From the NCBI GenBank assembly GCA_028291945.1, contig JAQGNH010000350.1:1-53849 (forward strand): a stretch of 53,849 nucleotides of DNA, in the 5' to 3' direction. The notes below the pieces were generated by a model that saw only the letters and a list, made by a program, of their open reading frames with translations, made no database searches and was not told where the DNA came from. The DNA comes from Betaproteobacteria bacterium (GTDB lineage Bacteria; Pseudomonadota; Gammaproteobacteria; Burkholderiales; SG8-41). A program made the position numbers and the translations under genes. This document shows positions 16,894-25,792 of the stretch, piece after piece; the first letter of the stretch is position 1; each line of letters begins with the position of its first letter.

Positions 16894-17877
16894 TCACGTG
16901 CCTTTGATGCCAGCGTCCTTGATCACCTTCCCCCACTTACGGATTTCGGCCTTCAGGAACGTATCGAATTCCTGGGGCGTCGTCGGAACCGGCTCGGCAC
17001 CTTGTGCAAGCAGCGCATCACGGGCCTCAGGCAGGTTCAGGCTGGCGACCACGTCGCGGTTGATCCTGTCGATGATCGGCTTGGGCGTCCCCGCCGGGGC
17101 GAGTAAACCGAACCACACGCTCGATTCCATGCCCGGAAAACCCGCTTCGGTGATGCTCGGAATATCCGGCGCTGCGGGGAAGCGCTTCGGGCTCATCACT
17201 GCGAGCGCCCTGAGTTTCCCCGCTTTGACTTGCCCGCTTGCGGTGGTCGTCGACAAGAAGGCTGCATGGGTTTCGCCGGTGAGGACTGCAGTCAACGCGA
17301 AGCCTGCCCCTTTATAAGGAATGTGCACGAGCTTCGCGCCCGTCATCTGATTGAAAAGCTCGCCCGAAAGCTGGCTGCTCGTGCCGCCACCGGCGGATGC
17401 ATAGTTCAATGTGCCGGGCCGAGCCTTCGCGTAGGCGACGAATTCCTTCATTGTACTCACCGGCACCGACGAGTTGACCGTGAGCGCGATGCCGGAGTTG
17501 GTGAGCAAGGAGATGGGGGTGAAATCACGCACAGGATCGTACGCAAGATTTTTAAACAGAAACTGCGGACTCGCGTGCGTGCCGATCTGGCCCACGCTGA
17601 GCGTGTAGCCGTCCGGCGCCGATTTGGCGACGATCTCGGTTCCGATGATGCCGCCGGCGCCAGGCCGGTTATCGACGACGACAGTCCGACCCCAGCGCTC
17701 GCTCAGCTTCTGTGCGATGAACCGCGCGACGATGTCGGAGGTGCTGCCCGGCGAGCCCGTAACGAGACGAACGGGTCGGTTCGGATAGGTGTCGACCGTA
17801 TCGGCCGATAGCGCGGCTGTGCTTGCAGTGCAGCCGATAGTGAATGCGGCGAGCACGTTGAGGGCACTGCGTAACAA
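16894..17877 (-). CDS. Bug/TctC-family periplasmic binding protein 4
   Basis: A 327-residue binding protein. The start is a TTG at 17877: GAGGAG lies six bases upstream and the signal peptide (residues 1-25, ending AALSAD) begins there. The first ligand loop is GSPGSTSD in place of the usual PGG, which sets it apart from the other five in the window. The rest is standard: VVVDNRPGAGG, SAPDGYTL, LAYDPVRDFTPI, HIPYKGAGFAL and PDIPSITEAGFPGME. It heads a probable unit with the Ldh2-type dehydrogenase (23 bases downstream) and perhaps the amidohydrolase beyond the repeat element. That suggests a hydroxy- or keto-acid ligand. Confidence 0.92.
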   Translation of the reverse strand: MLRSALNVLAAFTIGCTASTAALSADTVDTYPNRPVRLVTGSPGSTSDIVARFIAQKLSERWGRTVVVDNRPGAGGIIGTEIVAKSAPDGYTLSVGQIGTHASPQFLFKNLAYDPVRDFTPISLLTNSGIALTVNSSVPVSTMKEFVAYAKARPGTLNYASAGGGTSSQLSGELFNQMTGAKLVHIPYKGAGFALTAVLTGETHAAFLSTTTASGQVKAGKLRALAVMSPKRFPAAPDIPSITEAGFPGMESSVWFGLLAPAGTPKPIIDRINRDVVASLNLPEARDALLAQGAEPVPTTPQEFDTFLKAEIRKWGKVIKDAGIKGT

Positions 17878-18006
17878 TATTTTCTCCTCTTTTTTAGTGG
17901 CGATCAGGAGTCAGTCTCAAAATGGGTCTGTTTACACCCGATGACGCCGCGCGAGTTTACCGTCCCAAACTTTACCCATTTCGTGCTTCAGGTTACGGCT
18001 CACCGC

Positions 18007-18981
18007 TCACGCCTGACGCTCGCCTGACCTCTGACCGGTCTTTAAGTGCTTGTCGAAATACGCCATGAATACATCGAACGCCTTCTGCTGAGTTGGATCC
18101 GGTTTGAACGAGCCGTCCGGCTGCCGATACAGGTATGGATAACCGTGCTCCGGATGATCCATGCTCACCCATGTGCTGTCCTTCCCCGCCTCGACCATCC
18201 ATTCATGTGCAAGCTGAAAGATGCCCTGGAGGTGATCGTGATCGCGGCCCAGATGCAGAATCGCTGTCTTGATCCGATTGACGCGCTCCATCGCGCGAGC
18301 CTTGTTCGCGTTTTTCCGCACGAGCTCCTTGTCCTGATATTGCAGTACGCCGTTCTTGCGCGGCGCTTCAGGTCCCGTATTCACGCACAGGAATTCGTGC
18401 GAGGCGCCTTCGATCACGACGCCGCACGTAAAGCTCGTTTCTGCAGCGGCCTTGAGAATTATCTCACCGCTGTGGCTCACCCCGATGCAACCGAGCGCAT
18501 CTTGTCGTACATACGGCAGCGCCTTGAGATAATTGAGGATCGAAATCATGTCGTCCGAGTCGAGCGACGGCGACGATTTCAGAGTGCGCCCTTCGCCGCT
18601 GACATCGTCTGCGACATTGTGAGCGCGGCTGATCTGGTTGTAGAGATGCGGGATCTCGTTGCGGTAGCTTACGTAAGCGACTGCGTACCCTCGCGCAAGC
18701 ATCAGGTCCTGCATCGACGCCAGACGCTCCACCTGAGTTTCGACGTGCGGCAGTCCGCCGCGACCGTTACCGCGCCCAATCGTAATCATCGGAAATGGAC
18801 CGGCGCCCTTCGGTTTACGTACCGCGATCGGCACATATATCTCGTCGCGCGTGAGCACGAACGTGTAGTCGGCCGGTATGTCCGAGCCGCGCACGGGCTT
18901 CGTGATGACAAAACCGTGCGCGGGCAGATCACGGGCAACGGGCGCGTAGCGATCGGCGCGCGCAGTCTGAGATTGATCCAT
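18007..18981 (-). CDS. Alpha/beta hydrolase, dienelactone/S9-like
   Basis: A 324-residue soluble protein, start ATG 18981 with AGGAGG upstream. Residues 25-60 include a lid or cap strand region (ADYTFVLTRDEIYVPIAVRK) typical of CocE/S15- and S9-like hydrolases. The nucleophile is S169 in GVSHSG; the acid is probably Asp in LGRDHDHL and the base His in DHPEHGYPYL. The oxyanion region lies around TIGRGNGRGG. No signal peptide is seen. It ends 29 bases before the run-off of no other gene and lies 68 bases from the TetR regulator upstream in the same direction. The substrate is unknown; peptidase, esterase and acetyl-xylan-type activities are possible. Confidence 0.83.
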   Translation of the reverse strand: MDQSQTARADRYAPVARDLPAHGFVITKPVRGSDIPADYTFVLTRDEIYVPIAVRKPKGAGPFPMITIGRGNGRGGLPHVETQVERLASMQDLMLARGYAVAYVSYRNEIPHLYNQISRAHNVADDVSGEGRTLKSSPSLDSDDMISILNYLKALPYVRQDALGCIGVSHSGEIILKAAAETSFTCGVVIEGASHEFLCVNTGPEAPRKNGVLQYQDKELVRKNANKARAMERVNRIKTAILHLGRDHDHLQGIFQLAHEWMVEAGKDSTWVSMDHPEHGYPYLYRQPDGSFKPDPTQQKAFDVFMAYFDKHLKTGQRSGERQA

Positions 18982-19049
18982 GCGTACCCTCCTCTTAGAC
19001 GACCGGTTATTCTCGGTGGCGTGTGCGCGGAAGGCAAGCGCGAAGGCAC

Positions 19050-19673
19050 TCAGTTACCTGTTGCTCGCCGTGCGGCTACGTGCGCCGTGATCAGTTCTTC
19101 TGACTGCTTACGCACGGAGGTGCCGCGATCATCCAGCAGACACAGGCGCATCAGGCCCGCGAGGAACACAGTGGTTTCAAGGGCGGCGAGCTCTGGTCTA
19201 ATTCCCGCACGAAGCACACCGCGGTCGCGCGCGTCGGTGTAAACGGCTGTGAGCTGCTCGCGCGCGCGCTCGATCTTGCGCGCGTATTCGTCGAGTTCCG
19301 CCTCCAGCTCGCCTACGTACTCGCATTTGAACGACATGATCGAAAACGTAAGACGCGTGCGGGCGTCTTCGTTGACCGCGCGAAAAACGTCGAGCAGGAA
19401 GCGCTCGATACGCTCGAGAGGATCACGTCCGTGATCGCTGAGCAGCGTAAAATCTGCACGATCGATGAGTGGCAGCGACACGTCTTCCCGTATTGCCGCT
19501 ACCAGCGCCTGTTTGTCGGTGAAGTGCCAGTAAATGGCGCCACGGGTCACACCCGCTGCGGCGGCGATGTGCTCCATGGTTGTGCGCGAAATCCCGCGGC
19601 GGTCGAACGTACGCAGTGCAGCTGCCATTATCCGACGGCGCGTCTGCTCTGCTTCCTGCTTGGTACGGCGCAT
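19050..19673 (-). CDS. TetR-family repressor of the RND efflux operon (AcrR/TtgR-like)
   Basis: A 207-residue regulator. The N-terminal helix-turn-helix (residues 10-58) reads ARRRIMAAALRTF-like, then TTMEHIAAAAGVTRGAIYWH, which is the AcrR/TtgR signature. The C-terminal domain is all-helical and binds hydrophobic ligands in relatives. It is divergent from the adaptor gene of a complete RND pump, 92 bases away, and a TtgR-like operator lies between. The likely role is to repress the pump and itself and to release DNA on binding an antibiotic, plant phenolic or solvent. The ligand cannot be read from sequence. Confidence 0.92.
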   Translation of the reverse strand: MRRTKQEAEQTRRRIMAAALRTFDRRGISRTTMEHIAAAAGVTRGAIYWHFTDKQALVAAIREDVSLPLIDRADFTLLSDHGRDPLERIERFLLDVFRAVNEDARTRLTFSIMSFKCEYVGELEAELDEYARKIERAREQLTAVYTDARDRGVLRAGIRPELAALETTVFLAGLMRLCLLDDRGTSVRKQSEELITAHVAARRATGN

Positions 19674-19702
19674 GCTGCTTCTCTCGCTTGCTACGCGGCG
19701 CG

Positions 19703-19730
19703 TTTACATACATCCGTGATTGTATATAAT
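19703..19730. promoter_or_regulatory. TtgR/AcrR-like operator overlapping promoter
   Basis: The sequence runs TTTACATACATCCGTGAT and then TGTATATAAT. It is an imperfect dyad (TACATACAT against ATTGTATA) and matches the general form of TtgR/AcrR operators, TTTACAxACAxxCATGxATGTA. TATAAT at 19725-19730 is a good -10 box for the pump operon, so a bound repressor would block it. The site lies in the 92-base gap between regulator and pump. Confidence 0.78.
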
Positions 19731-19765
19731 AGCGCCACCCCCGTCGACCCTGCCTCTCAATAACG

Positions 19766-21010
19766 ATGAATGATCACTCCCAGAAAACAAAGCGCGTGGC
19801 CGCGCGGATGCTTCACGCCGTTCGCCTGTGCGCGTACGCGAGTGTTGCTCTCATCGTCCTTGCATGCAGCAAGCAGCCGGCCGGCCCCGCCGCAAAAGGC
19901 GCACCCGGCGCGGGTGCTCCCCCGCCCGCGCTTCCAGTGACCGTGCAGCGGGTGGAGTTACAACGCGTCCCGATCTCGATGGACGCGGTCGGGCAGGCTG
20001 AAGGCTCGCGCGAGGTCGAGGTACGCTCGCGTGTTTCCGGAATCATCGAAAAACGTCTCTACACTGAGGGCTCGCCGGTTGCTGCGAACGCAACACTGTT
20101 CGTCATCGAGCGCGCCCCTTACGAGATCGCAGTCGCGCAAGCCAGAGCCGCTCTTGCACAGGAGCGCGCCAGGCAGGAGCAAGCGCAGCGTGACGTCGAG
20201 CGCCTGAAAACGCTCGTGCAAAGCAGAGCCATCGCGCAAAAGGAATACGATGATGCGGTGTCGGCGGTCAAACAGTCGGCAGCCGCCATTCAGGGTGCGG
20301 AGGCGAAGGTTGCGGAAGCGCAACTCAATCTTTCGTGGACCAACGTGAAGGCACCGATCGGCGGCATAACAGGTCGCGCCACGAAGTCCGAAGGAAGTCT
20401 CGTCACTGCGAACACCGATCTGCTCACGACACTGACGCAGGTCAACCCGATCTGGGTGCGCTTCGCGCTCGCCGAATCCGACCACAATCGAATCCGCGGT
20501 GCGGAAAAGCGCGCGCGAGTCAATCTGCTCAACGAGGATGGGACGATCGCAGCGGACAACGGCCGGCTGAATTTTGCCGGTTCAACAGTCGATCCCAAGA
20601 TGGGCACGGTGCAACTGCGCGCCGAATTTCCCAATCCTTCACTGAAATGGCTGCCGGGGCGATTCGCGAAAGTTCAGATCCTTGCCGGTGAGCAGGAGGC
20701 ATTCCTCGTCCCGCAGGCGGCCGTCGTGCAGACGGAGCAGGCGAAGCTCGTCTGGGTCGTGGATGCGGAGGGCAAGGCGAATATGCGACCGATACAGACG
20801 GCCAATTGGATCGGCAGCAACTGGGTGGTTACAAGCGGCCTCAAGCCGGGCGATCCGGTGATCGTGGATAACCTGATCAAGTTGCGCCCCGGCGCGCCCG
20901 TGCAGCCCCACGCACCCGGCGCATCGCCTCAACCCCCGTCCGGTTCGCCTTCCGCGGCTCCTGTTGCAGCCGACAAGAAAGCAGCGCCGGCGCCGAACGC
21001 GCCTCGCTGA
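19766..21010 (+). CDS. RND efflux periplasmic adaptor lipoprotein (AcrA/MexA-like)
   Basis: A 414-residue membrane fusion protein. A lipoprotein signal ends at lipobox Cys34 (LIVLACS). A Pro/Ala linker follows, then the barrel-sandwich half (VEVRSRVSGIIEKRLYTEGS), a helical hairpin (about 120-185) with heptads (ALAQERARQEQAQRDVERLK, TLVQSRAIAQKEYDDAVSAV), the second sandwich half (APIGGITGRATKSEGSLV) and a beta-barrel. The C-terminal 50 residues are a Pro/Ala tail that is longer than in AcrA. It connects the inner-membrane pump with the outer-membrane channel. It is the first gene of the operon, 12 bases ahead of the pump gene. Confidence 0.94.
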   Translation: MNDHSQKTKRVAARMLHAVRLCAYASVALIVLACSKQPAGPAAKGAPGAGAPPPALPVTVQRVELQRVPISMDAVGQAEGSREVEVRSRVSGIIEKRLYTEGSPVAANATLFVIERAPYEIAVAQARAALAQERARQEQAQRDVERLKTLVQSRAIAQKEYDDAVSAVKQSAAAIQGAEAKVAEAQLNLSWTNVKAPIGGITGRATKSEGSLVTANTDLLTTLTQVNPIWVRFALAESDHNRIRGAEKRARVNLLNEDGTIAADNGRLNFAGSTVDPKMGTVQLRAEFPNPSLKWLPGRFAKVQILAGEQEAFLVPQAAVVQTEQAKLVWVVDAEGKANMRPIQTANWIGSNWVVTSGLKPGDPVIVDNLIKLRPGAPVQPHAPGASPQPPSGSPSAAPVAADKKAAPAPNAPR

Positions 21011-21022
21011 TCGGGTACGCAC

Positions 21023-24000
21023 ATGGGTAACTTTTCGCGTTTCTTCATCGAACGACCGATCTTCGCGAGCGTTCTCGCGATCATCATTACGCTCGCGGGT
21101 CTCGTATCCGCAATGGCGCTCCCGGTGTCGCAATATCCCGAGATTGCACCGCCCACTGTGACGATCAGCGCGAGCTATCCCGGCGCGAGCGCCGAGACGC
21201 TCTCGAAGACTGTGGCGGCGCCGATCGAAGAACAGCTCTCCGGCGTCGAGAACATGATTTACTTCAACTCGAGCGCCGCCGCGGACGGTACTGTCGCGAT
21301 TACGGCAACGTTCGAAGTCGGCACGGACGTCGACAAGGCCGTTTTCCAGCTGAACAACCGCGTTCAGCTCGCACTGCCGCGGCTGCCTGATGAAGTCCGC
21401 CGCAACGGCGTCATTGTTCAGAAGCGCTCGAACGATATCCTGCTGGTAATCGGCGTTCAGTCGCCGAGTGGAAAACGCGACACGACATTCCTGGCAAATT
21501 ACGCAACAGTCAATCTGATCGACGAGCTGAAGCGAATACCCGGCGTCGGTGACGTGACGCTGTTCGGATCCGGTTATTCGATGCGCGTATGGCTGCAGCC
21601 CGACAAGATGGCGCGTCTTGCCGTCACGCCCACTGACGTGGCCAACGCCATACGTGCACAAAACGCGCAGTACGCTGCGGGCAAGATCGGCGCCGAGCCC
21701 GCACCGTCGGGGCAGGCACTGAATTACACCGTGACCGCCCGCGGGCGGCTCGTCAGTCCTGAAGAGTTCGGTGAGATCGTAGTTCGCGCCGGGGGACCGA
21801 GCGGTGTGCTGCGCATCAAGGACATCGCGCGCGTCGAGCTCGGCGCGCAGAGTTATGACACAACGACGACCGTAGATGGCAATCCGGCGGCTGGCCTGGC
21901 CGTGTTCCTGCAGACCGGAGCAAATGCGCTGGACGTCGCCGCTGCGGTCAAGTCGAGAATGGTCCAACTCAAAACAGCTTTTCCGCCGGACGTGGACTAC
22001 CTCATACCGTTCGATACAACGCGGGTGGTGCAGGCGTCGATCCACGAAGTCGTGATCACGATCGCGGAAGCCGCCGTACTGGTGATACTCGTCGTATTCA
22101 TATTCCTCCAGCACTGGCGCGCCACCCTGATACCAATACTCGCCGTGCCGGTCTCGCTCATCGGAAGCTTCGCGGGACTGTATCTGCTCGGCTTCTCAAT
22201 CAACACGCTGACACTGTTCGCGATGGTGCTGGCCATCGGTATCGTCGTTGACGATGCCATCGTCGTGCTCGAGAACGTCGAGCGCCTCATGCGTGAAAAC
22301 AACATGACGGCAAAGCAGGCCTCCATCGAAGCGATGCAGGAAGTCTCCGGTGCGGTCATCGCTATCGTGCTCGTGCTGTGTGCCGTCTTTATCCCGGTGG
22401 CATTCCTCGGCGGTATCGCGGGCGTGCTGTACCGCCAATTCGCGGTCACCGTTGCGATTGCGGTCGTGATCTCGGGCGTCGTGGCACTGACGCTGACACC
22501 GGCATTGTGCTCACTGCTTCTGAAGCCAGGTGATCACCAGTCTCGGTTGTTCAGGCCGTTCAATGCCGGCTTTGGAAAAATGACTCAGACGTTCCTGAGG
22601 TTCGTCGATCGTGCGCTGAAGCGGCGGCTCGTATCCGGACTCGTTTTCATCGGTCTGATTGGAGTCGTCGCGCTGCTGTTCGTGCGCGTACCGACGAGCT
22701 TCGTACCGACCGAAGACCAGGGCTACATCATCAGCTCGATTATGCTTCCCGACGCGGCAACGCTGCAGCGTACTGCGAAAACCGGCGCGCAACTCCAGCA
22801 GCGTCTGTCCAAGGACCCGACGATCGACCACATGTTTGTGGCGCCGGGTCGGGACTTCATCGGCGGCGGCAACAAGTCGAACGCGGGCACGAGCTTCATC
22901 CTCCTCAAGCCATGGGACGAACGCGAGAAAACCGCTCCGCAGCTCGCCGCTGAAGTGATGCAGATGGGATTCACATTTCCAGACGGCATTGTGCTCGCGT
23001 TCAATCCGCCCGCGATTCGCGGTCTCGGCTCGGCAGGCGGATTCGAAGTCTATGTGCAGGCGCGCGGCGATTCGGACCCTCGCCGGCTCGCGCAGGTACT
23101 GCAGGGGTTCACCGGTGCCCTTGGCAAAGATCCTGCGCTGCAGGGCATCAACACGTTCTTTCGGCCGACCGTACCTCAGCTTTTCGTAGAAGTGAATCGC
23201 GAGCAGGCGATGTCGCTCGGTGTGCCCGTGTCCGACGTCTTCGATGCGTTGCAAAGCACGATGGGCCCGTTGTACGTCAATGACTTCAATATGTCCGGAC
23301 GCACCTATCGCGTGCAGCTGCAGGCTGATGCGCCCTACCGCGCCCAGCCGGATGACGTCGGCCAGATCTTCGTGCGGTCGAACATCAGCGGCGAAATGAT
23401 TCCGCTTAAAGCACTCATCCGCACGACCAACATCGTCGGTCCCGAGCAAGTCGAGCGTTACAACGGCTTTCTCGCGGCTAAGGTGCTCGGTAGCGGCAAA
23501 CCGGGCGTGAGCTCCGGCGAGGCGATCGCAGCCGTCGAGCGCATCGCAGCGAGCAGCCTTCCTGCAGGCTACTCGATCGCCTGGACAGGACAGGCTTTTC
23601 AGGAGCTGCGCACGGGCAGTGCCTCGGTCTTCGCTTTCGGCTTCGCCATCGTGATGGTGTATCTGATTCTCGCGGCACTGTACGAGCGGTGGCGGCTGCC
23701 CATCGCGGTGGTGCTCGCCGTGCCATTCGCCGTCGCCGGTGCGCTGCTGCTGGTGTGGATGCGCGGAATGGAGAATGACATTTACTTTCAGATCGGTCTC
23801 GTCGTGCTGATCGGTCTCGCGGCCAAGAACGCCATCCTGATTGTCGAATTCGCTCAGCAGGGTCTGCTCGCGGGTATGCGTCCCATCGATGCAGCGCTGC
23901 AGGCTGCGCGTTTACGTTTTCGCCCCATCGTCATGACCTCGCTCGCATTCGTTTTGGGTGTTCTGCCGCTCGCAGTTGCGACGGGCGCGGGCGCGGGCGC

Positions 24001-24157
24001 ACGTCGCTCGATGGGCACGGGCGTCGTCGGCGGAATGCTTGCTGCAACGTTCATCGCAACCGTCTTCGTGCCGCTGTTTTTTGTGCTCTTCGCGCGCCGG
24101 CAGAAAATGGGCGAGAAAGCGCAACCGGAGCCCGAAGTCGCGGGGCAGCAACCATGA
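21023..24157 (+). CDS. RND-family multidrug efflux transporter (AcrB/MexF class)
   Basis: A 1044-residue hydrophobe/amphiphile efflux-1 pump, the normal length for the family. It has twelve membrane helices in two halves with large periplasmic loops after TM1 and TM7. The N-terminus FSRFFIERPIFASVLAI is typical. TM4 carries the proton-relay Asp pair in GIVVDDAIVVLENVER, and the conserved Lys is in LIGLAAKNAILIVEFA. PVSQYPEIAPPTVTISASYP marks the porter domain. It exports drugs, dyes or solvents using the proton gradient, working as a trimer with the adaptor and the outer-membrane channel. It overlaps the downstream channel gene by four bases. Confidence 0.96.
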   Translation: MGNFSRFFIERPIFASVLAIIITLAGLVSAMALPVSQYPEIAPPTVTISASYPGASAETLSKTVAAPIEEQLSGVENMIYFNSSAAADGTVAITATFEVGTDVDKAVFQLNNRVQLALPRLPDEVRRNGVIVQKRSNDILLVIGVQSPSGKRDTTFLANYATVNLIDELKRIPGVGDVTLFGSGYSMRVWLQPDKMARLAVTPTDVANAIRAQNAQYAAGKIGAEPAPSGQALNYTVTARGRLVSPEEFGEIVVRAGGPSGVLRIKDIARVELGAQSYDTTTTVDGNPAAGLAVFLQTGANALDVAAAVKSRMVQLKTAFPPDVDYLIPFDTTRVVQASIHEVVITIAEAAVLVILVVFIFLQHWRATLIPILAVPVSLIGSFAGLYLLGFSINTLTLFAMVLAIGIVVDDAIVVLENVERLMRENNMTAKQASIEAMQEVSGAVIAIVLVLCAVFIPVAFLGGIAGVLYRQFAVTVAIAVVISGVVALTLTPALCSLLLKPGDHQSRLFRPFNAGFGKMTQTFLRFVDRALKRRLVSGLVFIGLIGVVALLFVRVPTSFVPTEDQGYIISSIMLPDAATLQRTAKTGAQLQQRLSKDPTIDHMFVAPGRDFIGGGNKSNAGTSFILLKPWDEREKTAPQLAAEVMQMGFTFPDGIVLAFNPPAIRGLGSAGGFEVYVQARGDSDPRRLAQVLQGFTGALGKDPALQGINTFFRPTVPQLFVEVNREQAMSLGVPVSDVFDALQSTMGPLYVNDFNMSGRTYRVQLQADAPYRAQPDDVGQIFVRSNISGEMIPLKALIRTTNIVGPEQVERYNGFLAAKVLGSGKPGVSSGEAIAAVERIAASSLPAGYSIAWTGQAFQELRTGSASVFAFGFAIVMVYLILAALYERWRLPIAVVLAVPFAVAGALLLVWMRGMENDIYFQIGLVVLIGLAAKNAILIVEFAQQGLLAGMRPIDAALQAARLRFRPIVMTSLAFVLGVLPLAVATGAGAGARRSMGTGVVGGMLAATFIATVFVPLFFVLFARRQKMGEKAQPEPEVAGQQP

Positions 24158-25545
24158 TGGCGCGGTTAGCCGTAGGGATTCTCGCGTTCGCCCTCGGCGG
24201 CTGCATGCTGGGGCCAAACTACAAACGGCCTGCGCTGAATCTCCCTGGCGAGTATAGCGAGGGCGCCGCCGGTACTTCAGACCTCACCGTGCCCCCGGAC
24301 TGGTGGCGGCTCTATAGCGACCCTGCGCTCGATGAGCTCGTGGCTTCCGGGTTGCGGAAAAATGCAGATATCCACCTCGCGATCGCGCGCATCGAGGAAG
24401 CCGAGGGCGTGCTGCGTGAAGCGAGTGCGGCTTTCCTTCCAGAAATCGATGTGAACGCTGCAGCGGGTCGGGCGCGTTCGAGCACTCAGACTGGAACGCT
24501 GCCCCCCGGCTTTCCGGCGATACGCAATAACTTTCTGCTGTCCGCGAACACTTCGTTCGAGCTCGATTTCTGGGGCCGCCTGCGGCGCGGACGGGAAGCG
24601 GCCCGGGCGCAGTACGCTGCAACGCGCTATGGACGCGATACTGTTGCCCTGACGCTTGCAGCAAGTATTGCGCAAACCTACTTCAATGTTCGGGGGCTCG
24701 ATGCGCAGCTCACGGTCTCTGCAGACACGCTGAAAGCTGTAGAAGACTCCCTCGACATCGCGAAAGCGCGTTCCCAGGCGGGCGTGTCTTCCGACCTCGA
24801 TGTGAACCAGGCTGACGCGAACCGCGCTCAGGTAGCCGCCCAGATCAAGGATCTGCGCCGCTTGCGCTTCATAGCGGAGCACCAGCTCGGGGTACTCACG
24901 GGCGTGCTGGATCTACACGTTCAGCCCGGCGACGTCTGGCAGCTTCCGGTTCCGCCACTACCGCCACCAGGCTTGCCTTCGACGCTGCTCGAGCGCAGGC
25001 CGGACGTGCGTCAGGCCGAAGCGACGCTGGTATCTGCCAACTCGCTGATCGGCGTCGCTCGCGCTGCGCAATTTCCGACCTTCAGTCTGACCGGCGCATT
25101 CGGAGTTCAGAGCCGCGACCTCTCGACGTTGACCTCGTCGGGCGCCGGCCTCTGGTCGATCGGCCTCGGTGTAGTCGGACCCATTCTGGACTGGGGCCGG
25201 TATGCAGCGCGCACCGAGCAGGCCGAAGCGCGCGCGAAACAGGCCGCCGCTACATACGAGAAGACTGCACAGACTGCGTTTCGCGAAGTGGCCGATGCAC
25301 TGTCGAACGTGCGCCTGGCCGCCGACACGGAGCAGGACCTCCGCGACCGTGTCGATCGCGCGAGCAACACGTTGCGCCTCGCAACGCAGCGCTACAAGGC
25401 CGGGTATTCGGCCTATCTCGAAGTTCTCGACGCGCAGCGCACGCTCAATGACGCGCAACTCGCACTCGCGCGCAACCGCCAGCTTTACCTCGCCTACACC
25501 GTCGACCTGATGAATGCGCTCGGCGGCGGCTGGACGGCCTATTAG
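24154..25545 (+). CDS. RND outer-membrane factor lipoprotein (OprM/NodT-like)
   Basis: A 463-residue TolC-type channel with lipobox Cys17 (LGGCMLGPNYKRP). The start ATGATGG overlaps the pump stop (ATGA), a sign of translational coupling. Two OEP repeats are visible, each with long amphipathic helices (ALDELVASGLRKNADIHLAI and ARAKQAAATYEKTAQTAFRE) and signature strands (NTSFELDFWGRL, LGVVGPILDWGRYAA). The trimer forms the outer-membrane barrel and periplasmic tunnel of the pump. With the two genes before it, this makes a self-contained export system. Confidence 0.95.
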   Translation: MMARLAVGILAFALGGCMLGPNYKRPALNLPGEYSEGAAGTSDLTVPPDWWRLYSDPALDELVASGLRKNADIHLAIARIEEAEGVLREASAAFLPEIDVNAAAGRARSSTQTGTLPPGFPAIRNNFLLSANTSFELDFWGRLRRGREAARAQYAATRYGRDTVALTLAASIAQTYFNVRGLDAQLTVSADTLKAVEDSLDIAKARSQAGVSSDLDVNQADANRAQVAAQIKDLRRLRFIAEHQLGVLTGVLDLHVQPGDVWQLPVPPLPPPGLPSTLLERRPDVRQAEATLVSANSLIGVARAAQFPTFSLTGAFGVQSRDLSTLTSSGAGLWSIGLGVVGPILDWGRYAARTEQAEARAKQAAATYEKTAQTAFREVADALSNVRLAADTEQDLRDRVDRASNTLRLATQRYKAGYSAYLEVLDAQRTLNDAQLALARNRQLYLAYTVDLMNALGGGWTAY

Positions 25546-25792
25546 CACCCTGCGCTAATACGCCGTCGGCCGACCGTAAACGAACAGGGGGAACCCAAGG
25601 TTCTCCCCGTTACCTCGTTCCTTCGGTTTGTGCCATCACACTAACCTGAGGCAGCGGCATGATCGGGAGAGAGCCGGGAACAGGTTACGGAAAGGAACCA
25701 AGGTTTTCTCTCGGTTCGTAGATCGCCGCCCGGGCGGGCTTGCGCCACCTGCTACCATGCGACACAGCCATCGCGCATCTTCAGGAGGGGTT

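Noticed and set aside
18046-19242. A long plus-strand frame of about 400 codons
   Set aside because: It spans the opposite hydrolase gene and part of the TetR gene, has no RBS and no protein-family features.
20639-22114. A 491-codon minus-strand frame under the adaptor and pump genes
   Set aside because: It crosses two real genes on the other strand and is dominated by Arg, His and Asp; it is a shadow.
22511-23449. A 312-codon minus-strand frame within the RND pump gene
   Set aside because: It is entirely antisense to the pump and lacks any domain.
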